Of a stretch of DNA of 64,000 nucleotides, positions 32,584-40,590 are shown in pieces. Within the stretch, counting starts at the first letter, position 1. Every line of letters starts with the position of its first letter. Under the pieces are notes generated by a model that was given only the letters and a program-made list of their open reading frames with translations, was not told the origin of the DNA and searched no databases. This DNA is from Comamonas testosteroni ATCC 11996. Its GTDB lineage: Bacteria > Pseudomonadota > Gammaproteobacteria > Burkholderiales > Burkholderiaceae_C. The stretch spans positions 248,001 to 312,000 of the forward strand of contig NZ_AHIL01000012.1 of NCBI RefSeq assembly GCF_000241525.1. The letters run 5' to 3'. Position numbers and translations under genes: made by a program.

Positions 32584-35058
32584 TCAGGCAATAACTGACA
32601 CATCAGCAGGCAGAGCCTGAAACTGGCGCGCGTCCACGGATGCCTTGTCGGTCTCGAACCAGGGATCGGGCTCGCCGTCCAGTGCAAACTGCAGCTGCTC
32701 CCACAGTGCCCTTCGGCCCTCGGCATCGTCGAGAATGCGTCGCTTGACATGGTCCAGACCCACGCGGTTGATGTAGTGCACCGTGCGCTCCAGATACCAG
32801 CCTTCCAGGCGGTACAGCTGCATGAAGGCGCCCGTGTACTCCATCACCTCTTCGGCGGTCTTGAGCTTGGTGAAGAAATGCGCTACCTCGGTCTTGATGC
32901 CGCCGTTGCCGCCCACATACATCTCCCAGCCCGAGTCCACGCCGATGATTCCCACATCCTTGATGCCGGACTCCGCGCAGTTGCGCGGGCAGCCGCTGAC
33001 CGCGAACTTCACCTTGTGCGGTGCGTACATGCGCCACATGGCGCGCTCCAGGTCCTTGCCCATCTGGGTGCTGTCCTGCGTGCCCATGCGGCACCATTCG
33101 CTGCCCACACAGGTCTTGACCGTGCGCAATGCCTTGGCATAGGCATGGCCGCAGGGCATGCCGATATCGTTCCAGACGGCCTGCAGATCCTCCTTCTTCA
33201 CGCCCAGCAGATCGATGCGCTGGCCGCCCGTGACCTTCACGGTGGGGATCTGGTACTTGTCCACCACATCGGCAATGCGGCGCAGCTCGGAGGCCGTGGT
33301 CTCGCCGCCCCACATGCGCGGAATCACGCTGTAGGTTCCGTCCTTCTGGATATTCGCGTGGCTGCGTTCGTTGATGAAGCGGCTTTGCGGGTCGTCCCTG
33401 GCTTCCTTGGGCCAGGTGCTGATCAGGTAGTAGTTGACGGCCGGGCGGCAGGAGGCACAGCCATTGGGCGTGCGCCACTCCATGAAGCGGAACACCGCAT
33501 CCGTGCTCAGCAGCTTGTGCTCGCGGATCGCATCGCGCACGGCCTGGTGCCCGTGGTCGGTGCAGCCGCACATGGCCTTGGTCTTGGGAGCGGCCGAGTA
33601 GTCGCCGCCGGCCGTGAACATGATGATCTGCTCCACCAGCCCGGTGCAGGAGCCGCAGCTGGCACTGGCCTTGGTGTGCTTGCGCACATCGTCGAGTGTG
33701 AACAGGCCCTTGTCCTTGATGGCCTTGCAGATCGCGCCCTTGGTCACGCCGTTGCAGCCGCAGACCTCGTCGCCGTCGGCCATGGCCGCGGCCTTGCTCT
33801 GGCCCTGGTGGCCGGTATCGCCGAGATTGGATTCACCGAACATCAGCTTGTCGCGGATATCGGCAACGCTGCGGCCCTCGCGCAGCAGCTTGAAGTACCA
33901 GCTGCCGTCCACCGTGTCGCCGTACAGGCAGGCACCGACCAGCTTGTCGTCCTTGATGACCAGCTTCTTGTAGACCCCCGCATAGGGGTCGCTCATGAGG
34001 ATTTCCTCGGTATCGCCACCGCCCTGGAAATCGCCTGCAGAGAACAGATCGATGCCCGTGACCTTGAGCTTGGTCGAGGTCAGCGAACCCAGATAGCGGC
34101 CGATGCCGAACTCCGCAAGATGGTTGGCCAGCACCTTGCCCTGCTCGAACAGGGGCGCCACCAGTCCGTAGGCAATGCCTCGGTGTGCCGCGCATTCGCC
34201 CACGGCATAGATGCGCGGATCGGTCACGGTCTGCAGCGTGTCGCTGACCACGATGCCGCGACTCACATGCAGATGCATGGACTCCGCCAGTTCGGTGCTG
34301 GGGCGAATGCCCACGGCCATCACCACCAGTTCGGCCGGGATCTCGCTGCCGTCCTTGAAACGCACGGCGCGCACGCGACCACTGCGCCCGCCGTCTTCGT
34401 CGCCCAGCAGCTCCTGCGTCTGTGCCTGCATGCGGAACTGCATGCCGCGCTCGGCCAGCGATTTCTGCAGCATCCGGCCCGCCTGATCGTCGAGCTGACG
34501 CTCCATCAGCCAGTCGCCGACATGCACCACGGTGACCTGCATGCCGCGCTTCATGAGGCCGTTGGCCGCTTCCAGTCCCAGCAGGCCACCACCTATCACC
34601 ACTGCATGCTTGAGTGTCTTTGCCGCTTCGATCATGGCCTCGGTGTCGGCAATGTCGCGGTAGGCCAGCACGCCCTCCAGGTCCTTGCCGGGGATGGGCA
34701 GGATGAAGGGCTTGGAGCCCGTCGCCATGATCAGGCGGTCGTACTCGGCGCTGGCACTCTCGCCCAGAGCATTGACCGCATGCACCGTGCGCCGGGCCCG
34801 GTCGACGGCCGTCACGGTATAGCCGGCGTGCAGCAAGATATGGTGGTCCTGGTACCAGGACCAGTCGTTGAGCACGATATCGCCGAGCGTCTGCTCGCCG
34901 GCGAGCACGGGCGACAGCAGAATGCGGTTGTAGTTGGGATGCGGCTCGGCGCCGAAGACCGTGATGTCGTACAGATCGGGGGCAATGGCCAGCAGCTCTT
35001 CCAGCGCGCGCACGCCTGCCATTCCGTTACCAATCATGACCAGTTTGGATTTTTTCAT
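32584..35058 (-). CDS. nirB: NADH-dependent nitrite reductase large subunit
   Basis: 824 residues from ATG 35058 (MKKSKLVMIGNGMAGVRALEELL), with GGGGAC upstream; the frame stays open further upstream but that part is leader RNA. Domain order: FAD/NAD(P)H oxidoreductase (ATGSKPFILPIPG, VVIGGGLLGLEAANGL), two BFD-like Cys clusters (VCGCNGVTKG ... SASCGSCTG and MCGCTD ... GCASCRP), then the sulfite/nitrite reductase half with siroheme/[4Fe-4S] Cys in CVGSEWCRMGTQDS and SGCPRNCAES. It reduces nitrite to ammonium. Transcription starts at its own sigma-54 promoter at 35207 and passes a conditional terminator at 35087. Confidence 0.95.
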   Translation of the reverse strand: MKKSKLVMIGNGMAGVRALEELLAIAPDLYDITVFGAEPHPNYNRILLSPVLAGEQTLGDIVLNDWSWYQDHHILLHAGYTVTAVDRARRTVHAVNALGESASAEYDRLIMATGSKPFILPIPGKDLEGVLAYRDIADTEAMIEAAKTLKHAVVIGGGLLGLEAANGLMKRGMQVTVVHVGDWLMERQLDDQAGRMLQKSLAERGMQFRMQAQTQELLGDEDGGRSGRVRAVRFKDGSEIPAELVVMAVGIRPSTELAESMHLHVSRGIVVSDTLQTVTDPRIYAVGECAAHRGIAYGLVAPLFEQGKVLANHLAEFGIGRYLGSLTSTKLKVTGIDLFSAGDFQGGGDTEEILMSDPYAGVYKKLVIKDDKLVGACLYGDTVDGSWYFKLLREGRSVADIRDKLMFGESNLGDTGHQGQSKAAAMADGDEVCGCNGVTKGAICKAIKDKGLFTLDDVRKHTKASASCGSCTGLVEQIIMFTAGGDYSAAPKTKAMCGCTDHGHQAVRDAIREHKLLSTDAVFRFMEWRTPNGCASCRPAVNYYLISTWPKEARDDPQSRFINERSHANIQKDGTYSVIPRMWGGETTASELRRIADVVDKYQIPTVKVTGGQRIDLLGVKKEDLQAVWNDIGMPCGHAYAKALRTVKTCVGSEWCRMGTQDSTQMGKDLERAMWRMYAPHKVKFAVSGCPRNCAESGIKDVGIIGVDSGWEMYVGGNGGIKTEVAHFFTKLKTAEEVMEYTGAFMQLYRLEGWYLERTVHYINRVGLDHVKRRILDDAEGRRALWEQLQFALDGEPDPWFETDKASVDARQFQALPADVSVIA

Positions 35059-35086
35059 CTGAGTCCCCGTGGGCATTTGCAAAGCC

Positions 35087-35139
35087 AAAAAAAAGACGTC
35101 TGCGCGCTTCATGACTTGCATGAACGCGTAGACGTCTTT
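35087..35139 (-). terminator. Attenuator terminator in the nirB leader
   Basis: Long stem on the minus strand: AAAGACGTCT / AGACGTCTTT (10 bp), then CGCG / CGCG and TTCATG / CATGAA, with one mismatch and one bulge, loop CAAGT, followed by eight T. It lies 28 bases before the nirB start codon, so it would stop nirB transcription unless prevented. Confidence 0.9.
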
Positions 35140-35194
35140 GTCTGTGGGTTCTGGTCCAGCCTTGCACCATCCCCCGGTGACCCACCTTGGCCAC
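35087..35194 (-). promoter_or_regulatory. ANTAR-type antitermination leader of nirB
   Basis: RNA order on the minus strand: hairpin P1 GUGGCC-AAGGUG-GGUCAC at 35194-35177; a linker of about 33 bases; hairpin P2 AGAC-AAAGAC-GUCU at 35143-35130; then the terminator, whose 5' arm (35139 onward) overlaps P2. Both loops are six bases with A at position 1 and G at position 4, the signature of RNAs bound by ANTAR proteins. When P2 is held by the protein the terminator cannot form. The likely factor is the NIT-ANTAR protein encoded at 38821. P1 begins where the sigma-54 transcript should start. Confidence 0.78.
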
Positions 35195-35206
35195 GCTGAA
35201 CAACAC

Positions 35207-35221
35207 GCAATTGCTGTGCCA
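35207..35221 (-). promoter_or_regulatory. Sigma-54 promoter of nirB-nirD-nasA-cobA
   Basis: TGGCAC-N5-TTGC on the minus strand, an exact match to the -24/-12 consensus (GG and GC ten bases apart). The start point would be near 35195, at the first base of leader hairpin P1. Confidence 0.85.
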
Positions 35222-35260
35222 GCTTTTCTCAGCCTGCAGAGACTATTCCATCCCGCTGCA

Positions 35261-35277
35261 TGCACTGCTTTTGTGCA
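35261..35277. promoter_or_regulatory. NtrC-type enhancer site
   Basis: TGCAC-N7-GTGCA dyad, the spacing of the NtrC consensus TGCACC-N5-GGTGCA, about 45 bases upstream of the sigma-54 promoter. A further TGCAC half site lies at about 35292-35296. It suggests nitrogen-limitation control. Confidence 0.7.
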
Positions 35278-35297
35278 TGGCCGCTTTATTGCTGTGC

Positions 35298-35327
35298 AAA
35301 ACAAACATGGCGCCCCAAGGCGCCATG
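35298..35327 (-). terminator. Intrinsic terminator after the nitrate ABC ATPase gene
   Basis: Nine-bp perfect stem CATGGCGCC (35306-35314) / GGCGCCATG (35319-35327), followed on the minus strand by TTTGTTTT. It separates the nrtABC transcript from the nirB promoter. Confidence 0.85.
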
Positions 35328-35347
35328 CAGCTTGAAATCAAAAAGGC

Positions 35348-36160
35348 TCAGGCCGCCTTCTCCACATGGCCCTGACGCGTGTAGAGGAAGTCGATCACCG
35401 CCTTGCGGTAGCTTTGATACTGGGCATCCTCAGCCAGCTCCACCCGGCTGCGCGGGCGTGGCAGCTCTACATGCAGCACCTCGCCAATCGTGGCAGCGGG
35501 ACCGTTGGTCATCATCACGATCTTGTCGGACAGCAGCACGGCCTCGTCCACATCGTGCGTGACCATGACCACGGTGCTCTGGGTGCGTGCCACGATCTCC
35601 AGCAACTCGTCCTGCAGCTTGGCACGCGTCAGGGCGTCGAGAGCGCCGAAGGGCTCGTCCATGAGCAGCACCTGGGGCTCCATGGACAGGGCGCGGGCAA
35701 TGCCCACGCGCTGCTTCATGCCGCCCGAGATTTCGCCGGGGCGCTTTTGCGCCGCATGACTGAGGCCCACCATGGCCAGCGCCGCATCGGTGCGCTGCGC
35801 CAGCTGTGCCTTGCTTTCGCGCTTGCCGAAGACACGCTCCACGGCCAGGTGCACATTGCCCCAGCAGCTCAGCCAGGGCAGCAGCGAATGATTCTGGAAG
35901 ACCACCGCACGCTCGGGGCCGGGGCCCTTGATTTCCTTGTTGGCGCACAGCAATGCACCGCCCGAGGGAATGGTCAGGCCGGCAATCAGATTGAGCAGCG
36001 TCGACTTGCCGCAGCCCGAATGCCCGATGAGACTGACGAACTCGCCCTTGGCAATGTTCAGGTTGATGTCGCGCAGTGCGGGAAACAGACCCTTGGCGGT
36101 CTTGAAGGTCTGCTCCACCCCGTGGATCTCGATGTACTTGGTGCTGAGAGATGTATGCAT
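35348..36160 (-). CDS. nrtC: Nitrate/nitrite ABC transporter ATPase
   Basis: About 270 residues from ATG 36160 ([19 protein letters not shown]), preceded by AGGAG; the frame extends ten codons further without a better start. Walker [11 protein letters not shown]-loop [13 protein letters not shown], signature ISGGMKQR, Walker [12 protein letters not shown] and H-loop THDVDEA. The length is that of NasD/NrtD-type ATPases without the extra NrtA-like domain of cyanobacterial NrtC. Third gene of the nrtA-nrtB-nrtC transcript; a terminator follows. Symbol follows the A-B-C order; nasD is the Klebsiella name. Confidence 0.92.
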   Translation of the reverse strand: MHTSLSTKYIEIHGVEQTFKTAKGLFPALRDINLNIAKGEFVSLIGHSGCGKSTLLNLIAGLTIPSGGALLCANKEIKGPGPERAVVFQNHSLLPWLSCWGNVHLAVERVFGKRESKAQLAQRTDAALAMVGLSHAAQKRPGEISGGMKQRVGIARALSMEPQVLLMDEPFGALDALTRAKLQDELLEIVARTQSTVVMVTHDVDEAVLLSDKIVMMTNGPAATIGEVLHVELPRPRSRVELAEDAQYQSYRKAVIDFLYTRQGHVEKAA

Positions 36161-36180
36161 GAGGTACTCCTTGCTTTTTT

Positions 36181-36266
36181 CCGAGGCCACCGTGGCGCCG
36201 GCTTTGCCGAGCCATCGGTGGTGCCCCCTTGAGGGGGTGACGCGCCCGAGGGCGCGGCTCAGGGGT
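36181..36266. repeat. GC-rich intergenic repeat, copy C (reverse, partial)
   Basis: Read on the minus strand it begins CCCCTGAGCCGCGCCCTCGG and continues with a CCCCCTCAAGGGGGC block, resembling the start of copies A (9445) and B (32424). It fills most of the gap between the permease and ATPase genes of the nitrate transporter. Confidence 0.5.
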
Positions 36267-36269
36267 GGG

Positions 36270-37262
36270 TTAAGTCTTCACCTCTTCAAACGTAAAGGCC
36301 GAAGCCAGCTTGACCAGGGCCCACTCCAGCACCAGGCCCACGATGCCGATCACGAAGATGGCGATGATGATGTTCTTGACGTTGAGGTTGTTCCATTCGT
36401 CCCAGACCCAGAAGCCTATGCCCACGCCGCCCGTCAGCATCTCGGCGGCCACGATCACCAGCCAGGCCGTGCCCACGGCCAGGCGCACGCCGGTCAGCAT
36501 ATAGGGCAGCACGGCAGGAAACAGAATGGTGGTGGCGATCTTCCACTCCGACAGATTGAGCACGCGCGCCACATTCATATAGTCCTGGGGCACACGCTGC
36601 ACGCCCACGGCGGTGTTGATGACCATGGGCCAGATCGAGCAGATGAAGATGGTCCAGATGGCTGCCGGATTGGCGCCCTTGAACACCAGCAGGCCGATCG
36701 GCAGCCAGGCCAGCGGCGACACCGGACGCAGCAGGCTGATCAAGGGGTTGAACATGCGCGACAGAAAGCTGAAGCGCCCGATCACGAAGCCCAAAGGAAT
36801 GCCGACCAGCGCCGCCAGACCGAAACCCAGGGCCACGCGCTGCAGCGAGGACAGCACGTTCCAGCCCACGCCCTGGTCATTGGGTCCGTTGCGGTAGAAG
36901 GGATCGCTGAACACCTGCAAGGCCTGCTCCCAGGTCTCGGCCGGGGTCGGAATGCTCTTGCCGGTGCTGCTGGAGACCAGCGACCACAGCCCGACCAGCA
37001 GCGCCAGCCCCAGCAGCGGCGGCAGAGCCTGACCAAATAGCTGTTCAGCCCATTGGCGCAAGCGGCTGGGTGCCACCGCAACCGGAGCCGTGACTATCGC
37101 TTTGGGTTTGATATCTTTTTGCACTTCAGCCTTTACAAGTTGTGCGCCAGCAGCTATCTCTTTTGAAGTTTCGAGCAGCGCATCATTGGCCGCCTGGGCT
37201 GCCAGTTGCGGATCGTGCGGGGGATCGAGTTCGAGCGGTGAGTGAAGTACGGCACTGACCAT
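36270..37262 (-). CDS. nrtB: Nitrate/nitrite ABC transporter permease
   Basis: About 330 residues from ATG 37262 ([17 protein letters not shown]), which has AGGAGAACC just upstream. The membrane domain starts near residue 85 and has about six helices with the binding-protein-dependent transport motif region [38 protein letters not shown] and [13 protein letters not shown]. The N-terminal 80 or so residues are soluble; residues about 32-57 ([20 protein letters not shown]) are encoded by an AT-rich stretch that matches the dispersed intergenic repeat. Second gene of the transporter, 26 bases after nrtA. Confidence 0.92.
   Translation of the reverse strand: MVSAVLHSPLELDPPHDPQLAAQAANDALLETSKEIAAGAQLVKAEVQKDIKPKAIVTAPVAVAPSRLRQWAEQLFGQALPPLLGLALLVGLWSLVSSSTGKSIPTPAETWEQALQVFSDPFYRNGPNDQGVGWNVLSSLQRVALGFGLAALVGIPLGFVIGRFSFLSRMFNPLISLLRPVSPLAWLPIGLLVFKGANPAAIWTIFICSIWPMVINTAVGVQRVPQDYMNVARVLNLSEWKIATTILFPAVLPYMLTGVRLAVGTAWLVIVAAEMLTGGVGIGFWVWDEWNNLNVKNIIIAIFVIGIVGLVLEWALVKLASAFTFEEVKT
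37092..37168 (-). repeat. AT-rich 'GATAGCT' repeat inside the nrtB coding region
   Basis: On the minus strand GAGATAGCTGCTGGCGCACA is followed by ACTTGTAAAGGCTGAAGTGC and a GATATCAAACCC end, closely resembling the intergenic repeats at 6789 and 50335. It is in frame and encodes A-T-rich codons (ATA, GTA, CAA, AAA) unlike the rest of nrtB. Confidence 0.55.
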
Positions 37263-37288
37263 GGTGGTTCTCCTGTCGGGTGGCGGCC

Positions 37289-38560
37289 TCAGGCCTTGAT
37301 CTTGAAGCTGTCGGCATACTGGGCAGGGTTCTTGCCGTCCCACACCACGCCGTCAATCAGCTTGCTGGTGCGCAGTACATCCTTGGGCACGCTGACCTTG
37401 AGCTGGCTTGCCGCCTGCTGGTAGAGGTCGATGCGGTTGATCTGCTTGGCCACGGCCAGATAGTCGGGATGGGCCTTGAGCAGACCCCAGCGCTTGTGCT
37501 GGGTGAGGAACCACATGCCGTCCGACAGATAGGGGAAGTTCACGGCCCCGTCGTTGAAGAACTTCATGTGGTTGGGGTCGTCCCAGGTCTTGCCCAGGCC
37601 ATTCTGGTAGCGGCCCAGAATGCGCTGGTTGATGGCGTCCACACTGGTATTGATATAGGACTTCTGGGCCACGGTCTCGGCCATCTTTGTCTTGTTCTGC
37701 AGGCTGACGTCGATCCAGCGGCCGGCCTCCAGAATCGCCATCATCACGGCGCGGCACGTGTTGGGATTTTTCTGCGCGAACTCGCCCGTGGCGCCCAGCA
37801 CCTTCTCGGGGTGATCCTTCCAGATGTCCTGTGTGGTGTTGGCCGTAATGCCGATGCCATCCATGATGGCGCGATGGTTCCAGGGTTCGCCCACACAGAA
37901 GCCATCCATATTGCCCACGCGCATATTGGCCACCATCTGGGGCGGCGGCACGGTGATCAGCTTGGCCTCGGATATAGGGTTGATACCCGCAGCCGCCAGC
38001 CAGTAATGCATCCACATGGCGTGGGTGCCGGTGGGGAAGGTGCCGGCGAAGGTGTATTCGCGCTTTTCCCTGGCCATGACCTTGGCCAGACTGGCTCCGT
38101 CGACCGCGCCCTTGTCGGCAAGGGCCTTGGACAGCGTGATCGCCTGGCCGTTGTTGTTCAGCCCCATGAGCACGGCCATGTCCTTCTTGGGGCCACCCAC
38201 GCCCAGGTGCAGGCCGTAGACCAGGCCGTAGAGCACATGGGCGAAGTCCAGCTCGCCGTTGACCAGCTTGTCGCGCACGCCGGCCCAGCTCGCCTCCTTG
38301 CTGAGAACGATCTTCACGCCGTACTTCTGATCGAAGCCCAGCACAGAGGCCATGACCACGCTGGCGCAATCGGTCAGCGGGATGAAGCCGATCTTGACCT
38401 CTTTCTTCTCCGGCGCGTCGGAGCCTGCGGCCCAGGCGCCATGGTGGCCCAGCGTGCCATAGAGGGCAGCAGCGCCGGCCACACGCAGAAACTCACGCCG
38501 GCCACCGGCAGATACGGGCTCGGGAGCAGGAGCAGTAGACGAAGGAAGGCGCTGGCTCAT
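37289..38560 (-). CDS. nrtA: Nitrate/nitrite-binding protein of the ABC transporter
   Basis: 423 residues. A twin-arginine-type signal (GGRREFLRVAGAAALYGTLG) near residues 20-40 precedes the NrtA/CmpA-like binding domain: VKIGFIPLTDCASVVMASVLGFDQKYGVKI, WAGVRDKLVNGELDFAHVLYG, GTFPTGTHAMWMHYWLAAAGINP, and MRVGNMDGFCVGEPWNHRA. It captures nitrate or nitrite in the periplasm for NrtB/NrtC. GGAG lies eight bases before the ATG. Its transcript starts at a sigma-54 promoter (38720) and must pass the attenuator at 38601 before reaching the gene. The Klebsiella equivalent is NasF. Confidence 0.93.
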   Translation of the reverse strand: MSQRLPSSTAPAPEPVSAGGRREFLRVAGAAALYGTLGHHGAWAAGSDAPEKKEVKIGFIPLTDCASVVMASVLGFDQKYGVKIVLSKEASWAGVRDKLVNGELDFAHVLYGLVYGLHLGVGGPKKDMAVLMGLNNNGQAITLSKALADKGAVDGASLAKVMAREKREYTFAGTFPTGTHAMWMHYWLAAAGINPISEAKLITVPPPQMVANMRVGNMDGFCVGEPWNHRAIMDGIGITANTTQDIWKDHPEKVLGATGEFAQKNPNTCRAVMMAILEAGRWIDVSLQNKTKMAETVAQKSYINTSVDAINQRILGRYQNGLGKTWDDPNHMKFFNDGAVNFPYLSDGMWFLTQHKRWGLLKAHPDYLAVAKQINRIDLYQQAASQLKVSVPKDVLRTSKLIDGVVWDGKNPAQYADSFKIKA

Positions 38561-38600
38561 GAGAAAACTCCATCAAGAATCGTGGTGAAGGCGATCCGGA

Positions 38601-38649
38601 AAACAAAAAGGCGCCCTTCCCTCCTCGGGTGTGAGGAGAAAAGGACGCC
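38601..38649 (-). terminator. Attenuator terminator in the nrtA leader
   Basis: Unbroken 17-bp stem including a few G-U pairs (38649-38633 with 38626-38610 on the minus strand), loop ACACCC, then TTTTTGTTT. It stands 40 bases before the nrtA start codon. Confidence 0.93.
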
Positions 38650-38699
38650 GTTGTCCCAGGTCACTCGTAATAACGCTTTAAGCGCGACCGCCTTTGGTC
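38601..38699 (-). promoter_or_regulatory. ANTAR-type antitermination leader of nrtABC
   Basis: Minus-strand RNA order: P1 hairpin GACC-AAAGGC-GGUC at 38699-38686; 29-base linker; P2 hairpin GGAC-AACGGC-GUCC at 38656-38643; terminator beginning at 38649, so the 3' half of P2 is also the 5' arm of the terminator. Both six-base loops carry A1 and G4. This is the architecture known for NasR control of the Klebsiella nasF leader, and the NIT-ANTAR gene lies immediately upstream (38821). The predicted sigma-54 start point, near 38708, is about nine bases before P1. Confidence 0.85.
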
Positions 38700-38719
38700 T
38701 GCTTGACATCAACAGTCAT

Positions 38720-38734
38720 GCACAAACCATGCCA
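38720..38734 (-). promoter_or_regulatory. Sigma-54 promoter of nrtABC
   Basis: TGGCAT-N5-GTGC on the minus strand; GG and GC are ten bases apart as required, with one departure from consensus in the -12 part (GTGC for TTGC). A half NtrC-like site TGCACC lies upstream, near 38789. Confidence 0.65.
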
Positions 38735-38820
38735 GACCTTGATCAGAGGCGGAGCATGCTTTGCGCTTCCGGTTTTGGCCCATATTTGGTGCAGCGCAAC
38801 AAACACCGAGCTGCCAAGCG

Positions 38821-40095
38821 CTATGAATTGGTGCTGCCCGGCAGCAGGTCCACCGTGGCCAGAATCGCTTCGGCCACATCCAGCATGCGCCGGTTCTGGT
38901 TCATGGCCGTCTGGCGGATCAGCTTGTAGGCATCGCCCTCGCTGAGCTGGCGGTAGTTCATGAGCACGCCCTTGGCCCGCTCTATGGTCTTGCGCTCCTT
39001 GAGCGTGGCACGTGCCTTGTCGATTTCGGTCTGCATGTCCTGCAGCCGCATGGATTGCTCCTGCACCAGCAAGACGATGCTTTTCTCGAGCTGCAACCCG
39101 TACGCACCCTCGGCAGGCAAGGAGGCAGTTGACTGCGTGCCCCCCAGAAAGGCCGCAGCCGCTTCGGCGCGAGTCCCGGGCTGCGGCTGCATCTCCAGCA
39201 GCGCCAGTTGCTGGCTCAGCGCCGCACCGGCCTGCTCCAGCTTGCGCAGACACTGGGTCTGCAGCTCCTCGGCCAGGAATGCCTCAATCTGGTGCATGGC
39301 ATCGAGCCGGCTGGAGCAGGCTTCGAACCAGGGTGCGCTCAGGCCGCGGTCCAGCGGCAGGCCGTCACCGGCCGTGCAACCCATGCGACGCAGCCGCTCG
39401 ATCACCGTCATATCGGGGCAGGCCCCGCATTGCTGCTGCCAGCGCGCCATCCCCGAGGGGCTTGCGAAATCCGCAAACACCTGAAAGCAGCGCTCCTGCG
39501 ACTCGATCAGATGCAGCCAATGGCGCTGACGCTCCGTCCTGCCGACCCCTGCGGTAAACGCCGCAACTCCCGTGGCGCGCTCCTGGCCCGCCAGCTCCTT
39601 GCCCTGCATGAAATGAAACAGCGCCACCAGCAATTTCGCGATATCGGGATCGCAAGCGCTGTCCGCCGCCTCGAACACCACGGTCAGGCAGGCCGCAATC
39701 ATGCGGATCAGTGCCTGTGTGCAATCCTCGGCACTGAGCTGCAGCGCATCGCGCCGGCGGCGCAGCAGCGGCAGGGCTTCAAAGCCTTGCAGCGCATTGG
39801 CGATCGCATTGAACAAGCGAGCGCCATGCGCGCCCGGCGCCCGCGCGCCCAGCTCTTCAAGCGCAAGGCAGACCCGCTCCATGACCCGGTCCACATGAAG
39901 GCCATGGTCGAGCAGGCTCTGCTGCGCCTGTGCTCCGCCGCTGACCAGAAAGATATTCGAGAGCCCGCGCTCTTTCTGCAGCGCATGGACGAGCTCGGAC
40001 ATGCTCGCCACCAGGCTGCTGGCGCGGCTGATCTGCTCCAGCTCGGCAATCTCGCTTTGCCTTGCAGCCACCAGATAGTGCAGAGGCGTTTTCAT
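38821..40095 (-). CDS. nasR: NIT-ANTAR nitrate/nitrite-responsive antiterminator
   Basis: About 424 residues from ATG 40095 (MKTPLHYLVAARQSEIAELEQ); an ATG at 40146 is also in frame. The N-terminal 300 or so residues form a helical nitrate/nitrite-sensing NIT domain, with the typical ALQKERGLSNIFLVSGG segment near its start. The last 60 residues are an ANTAR RNA-binding domain: ATLKERKTIERAKGVLMNYRQLSEGDAYKLIRQTAM. NasR proteins bind two-hairpin leader RNAs and stop terminator formation when nitrate or nitrite is present. Two such leaders lie downstream, before nrtA and nirB. It is in line with nrtA but separated by 260 bases with its own promoter. Confidence 0.93.
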   Translation of the reverse strand: MKTPLHYLVAARQSEIAELEQISRASSLVASMSELVHALQKERGLSNIFLVSGGAQAQQSLLDHGLHVDRVMERVCLALEELGARAPGAHGARLFNAIANALQGFEALPLLRRRRDALQLSAEDCTQALIRMIAACLTVVFEAADSACDPDIAKLLVALFHFMQGKELAGQERATGVAAFTAGVGRTERQRHWLHLIESQERCFQVFADFASPSGMARWQQQCGACPDMTVIERLRRMGCTAGDGLPLDRGLSAPWFEACSSRLDAMHQIEAFLAEELQTQCLRKLEQAGAALSQQLALLEMQPQPGTRAEAAAAFLGGTQSTASLPAEGAYGLQLEKSIVLLVQEQSMRLQDMQTEIDKARATLKERKTIERAKGVLMNYRQLSEGDAYKLIRQTAMNQNRRMLDVAEAILATVDLLPGSTNS

Positions 40096-40152
40096 GGGGT
40101 AGTGCTTGTCGTCATGTTGATGCCATGGACGATCAGCACATTTCATGCCATC

Positions 40153-40578
40153 TCAGGCAAGGCGACGCTGCCGCCTCTCCCAGAACCAGTCCACCATGAC
40201 GCCCACACCGATTCCCACGACATAGGCCAGCAGATCCAGGGGGTCGAAGCCGTTGCCCAGCACCAGATAGGCCAGCTTGTTGGCACGCAGGGCCTGCATC
40301 CAGGGGGCCTGATAGAGCTGCAGGAACTCGATGGCAAAGGCGATGACCAGTGACCATGCCATGAGCTTGCCGCGCGTGATGGCCGGCCGCAGCCAGGCCA
40401 CGCACAGCAGCACCACCCAGGCCCAGAGCGCATCGCCCGGATAGTTGCCCAGCACGGCGGGAAAGGGTATGTAGCCCCGGCGCGAGGCCAGCCCGATGGC
40501 AATGACCATCGCAATGAGCAGGGTCAACCCCGCCCGTGAGCGACGAAAGGGCCCGGCAGCGGCCAGATGTATCAACAA
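40153..40578 (-). CDS. DUF2809 family membrane protein
   Basis: 141 residues with four hydrophobic segments. DUF2809 features: GLASRRGYIPFPAVLGNYPGDALWAWVVLL, AFAIEFLQLYQAPWMQALRANKLAYLVLGNGFDPLDLLAYVVGIGVG. The function of the family is unknown. It lies 57 bases upstream of the likely nasR start on the same strand and 12 bases downstream of the Bug-type gene, so it may share a transcript with either. Nothing links it functionally to nitrate. Confidence 0.85.
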   Translation of the reverse strand: MLIHLAAAGPFRRSRAGLTLLIAMVIAIGLASRRGYIPFPAVLGNYPGDALWAWVVLLCVAWLRPAITRGKLMAWSLVIAFAIEFLQLYQAPWMQALRANKLAYLVLGNGFDPLDLLAYVVGIGVGVMVDWFWERRQRRLA

Positions 40579-40590
40579 GCTGCGTCCCCT

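Noticed and set aside
35059..35304. Extension of the nirB frame upstream by 82 codons
   Set aside because: This DNA holds the sigma-54 promoter, the two leader hairpins and the terminator; the product would be Trp/Cys-rich and unlike NirB.
36181..36266. Transposon end or insertion sequence between nrtB and nrtC
   Set aside because: No transposase frame and no flanking duplication; it fits the GC-rich intergenic repeat family instead.
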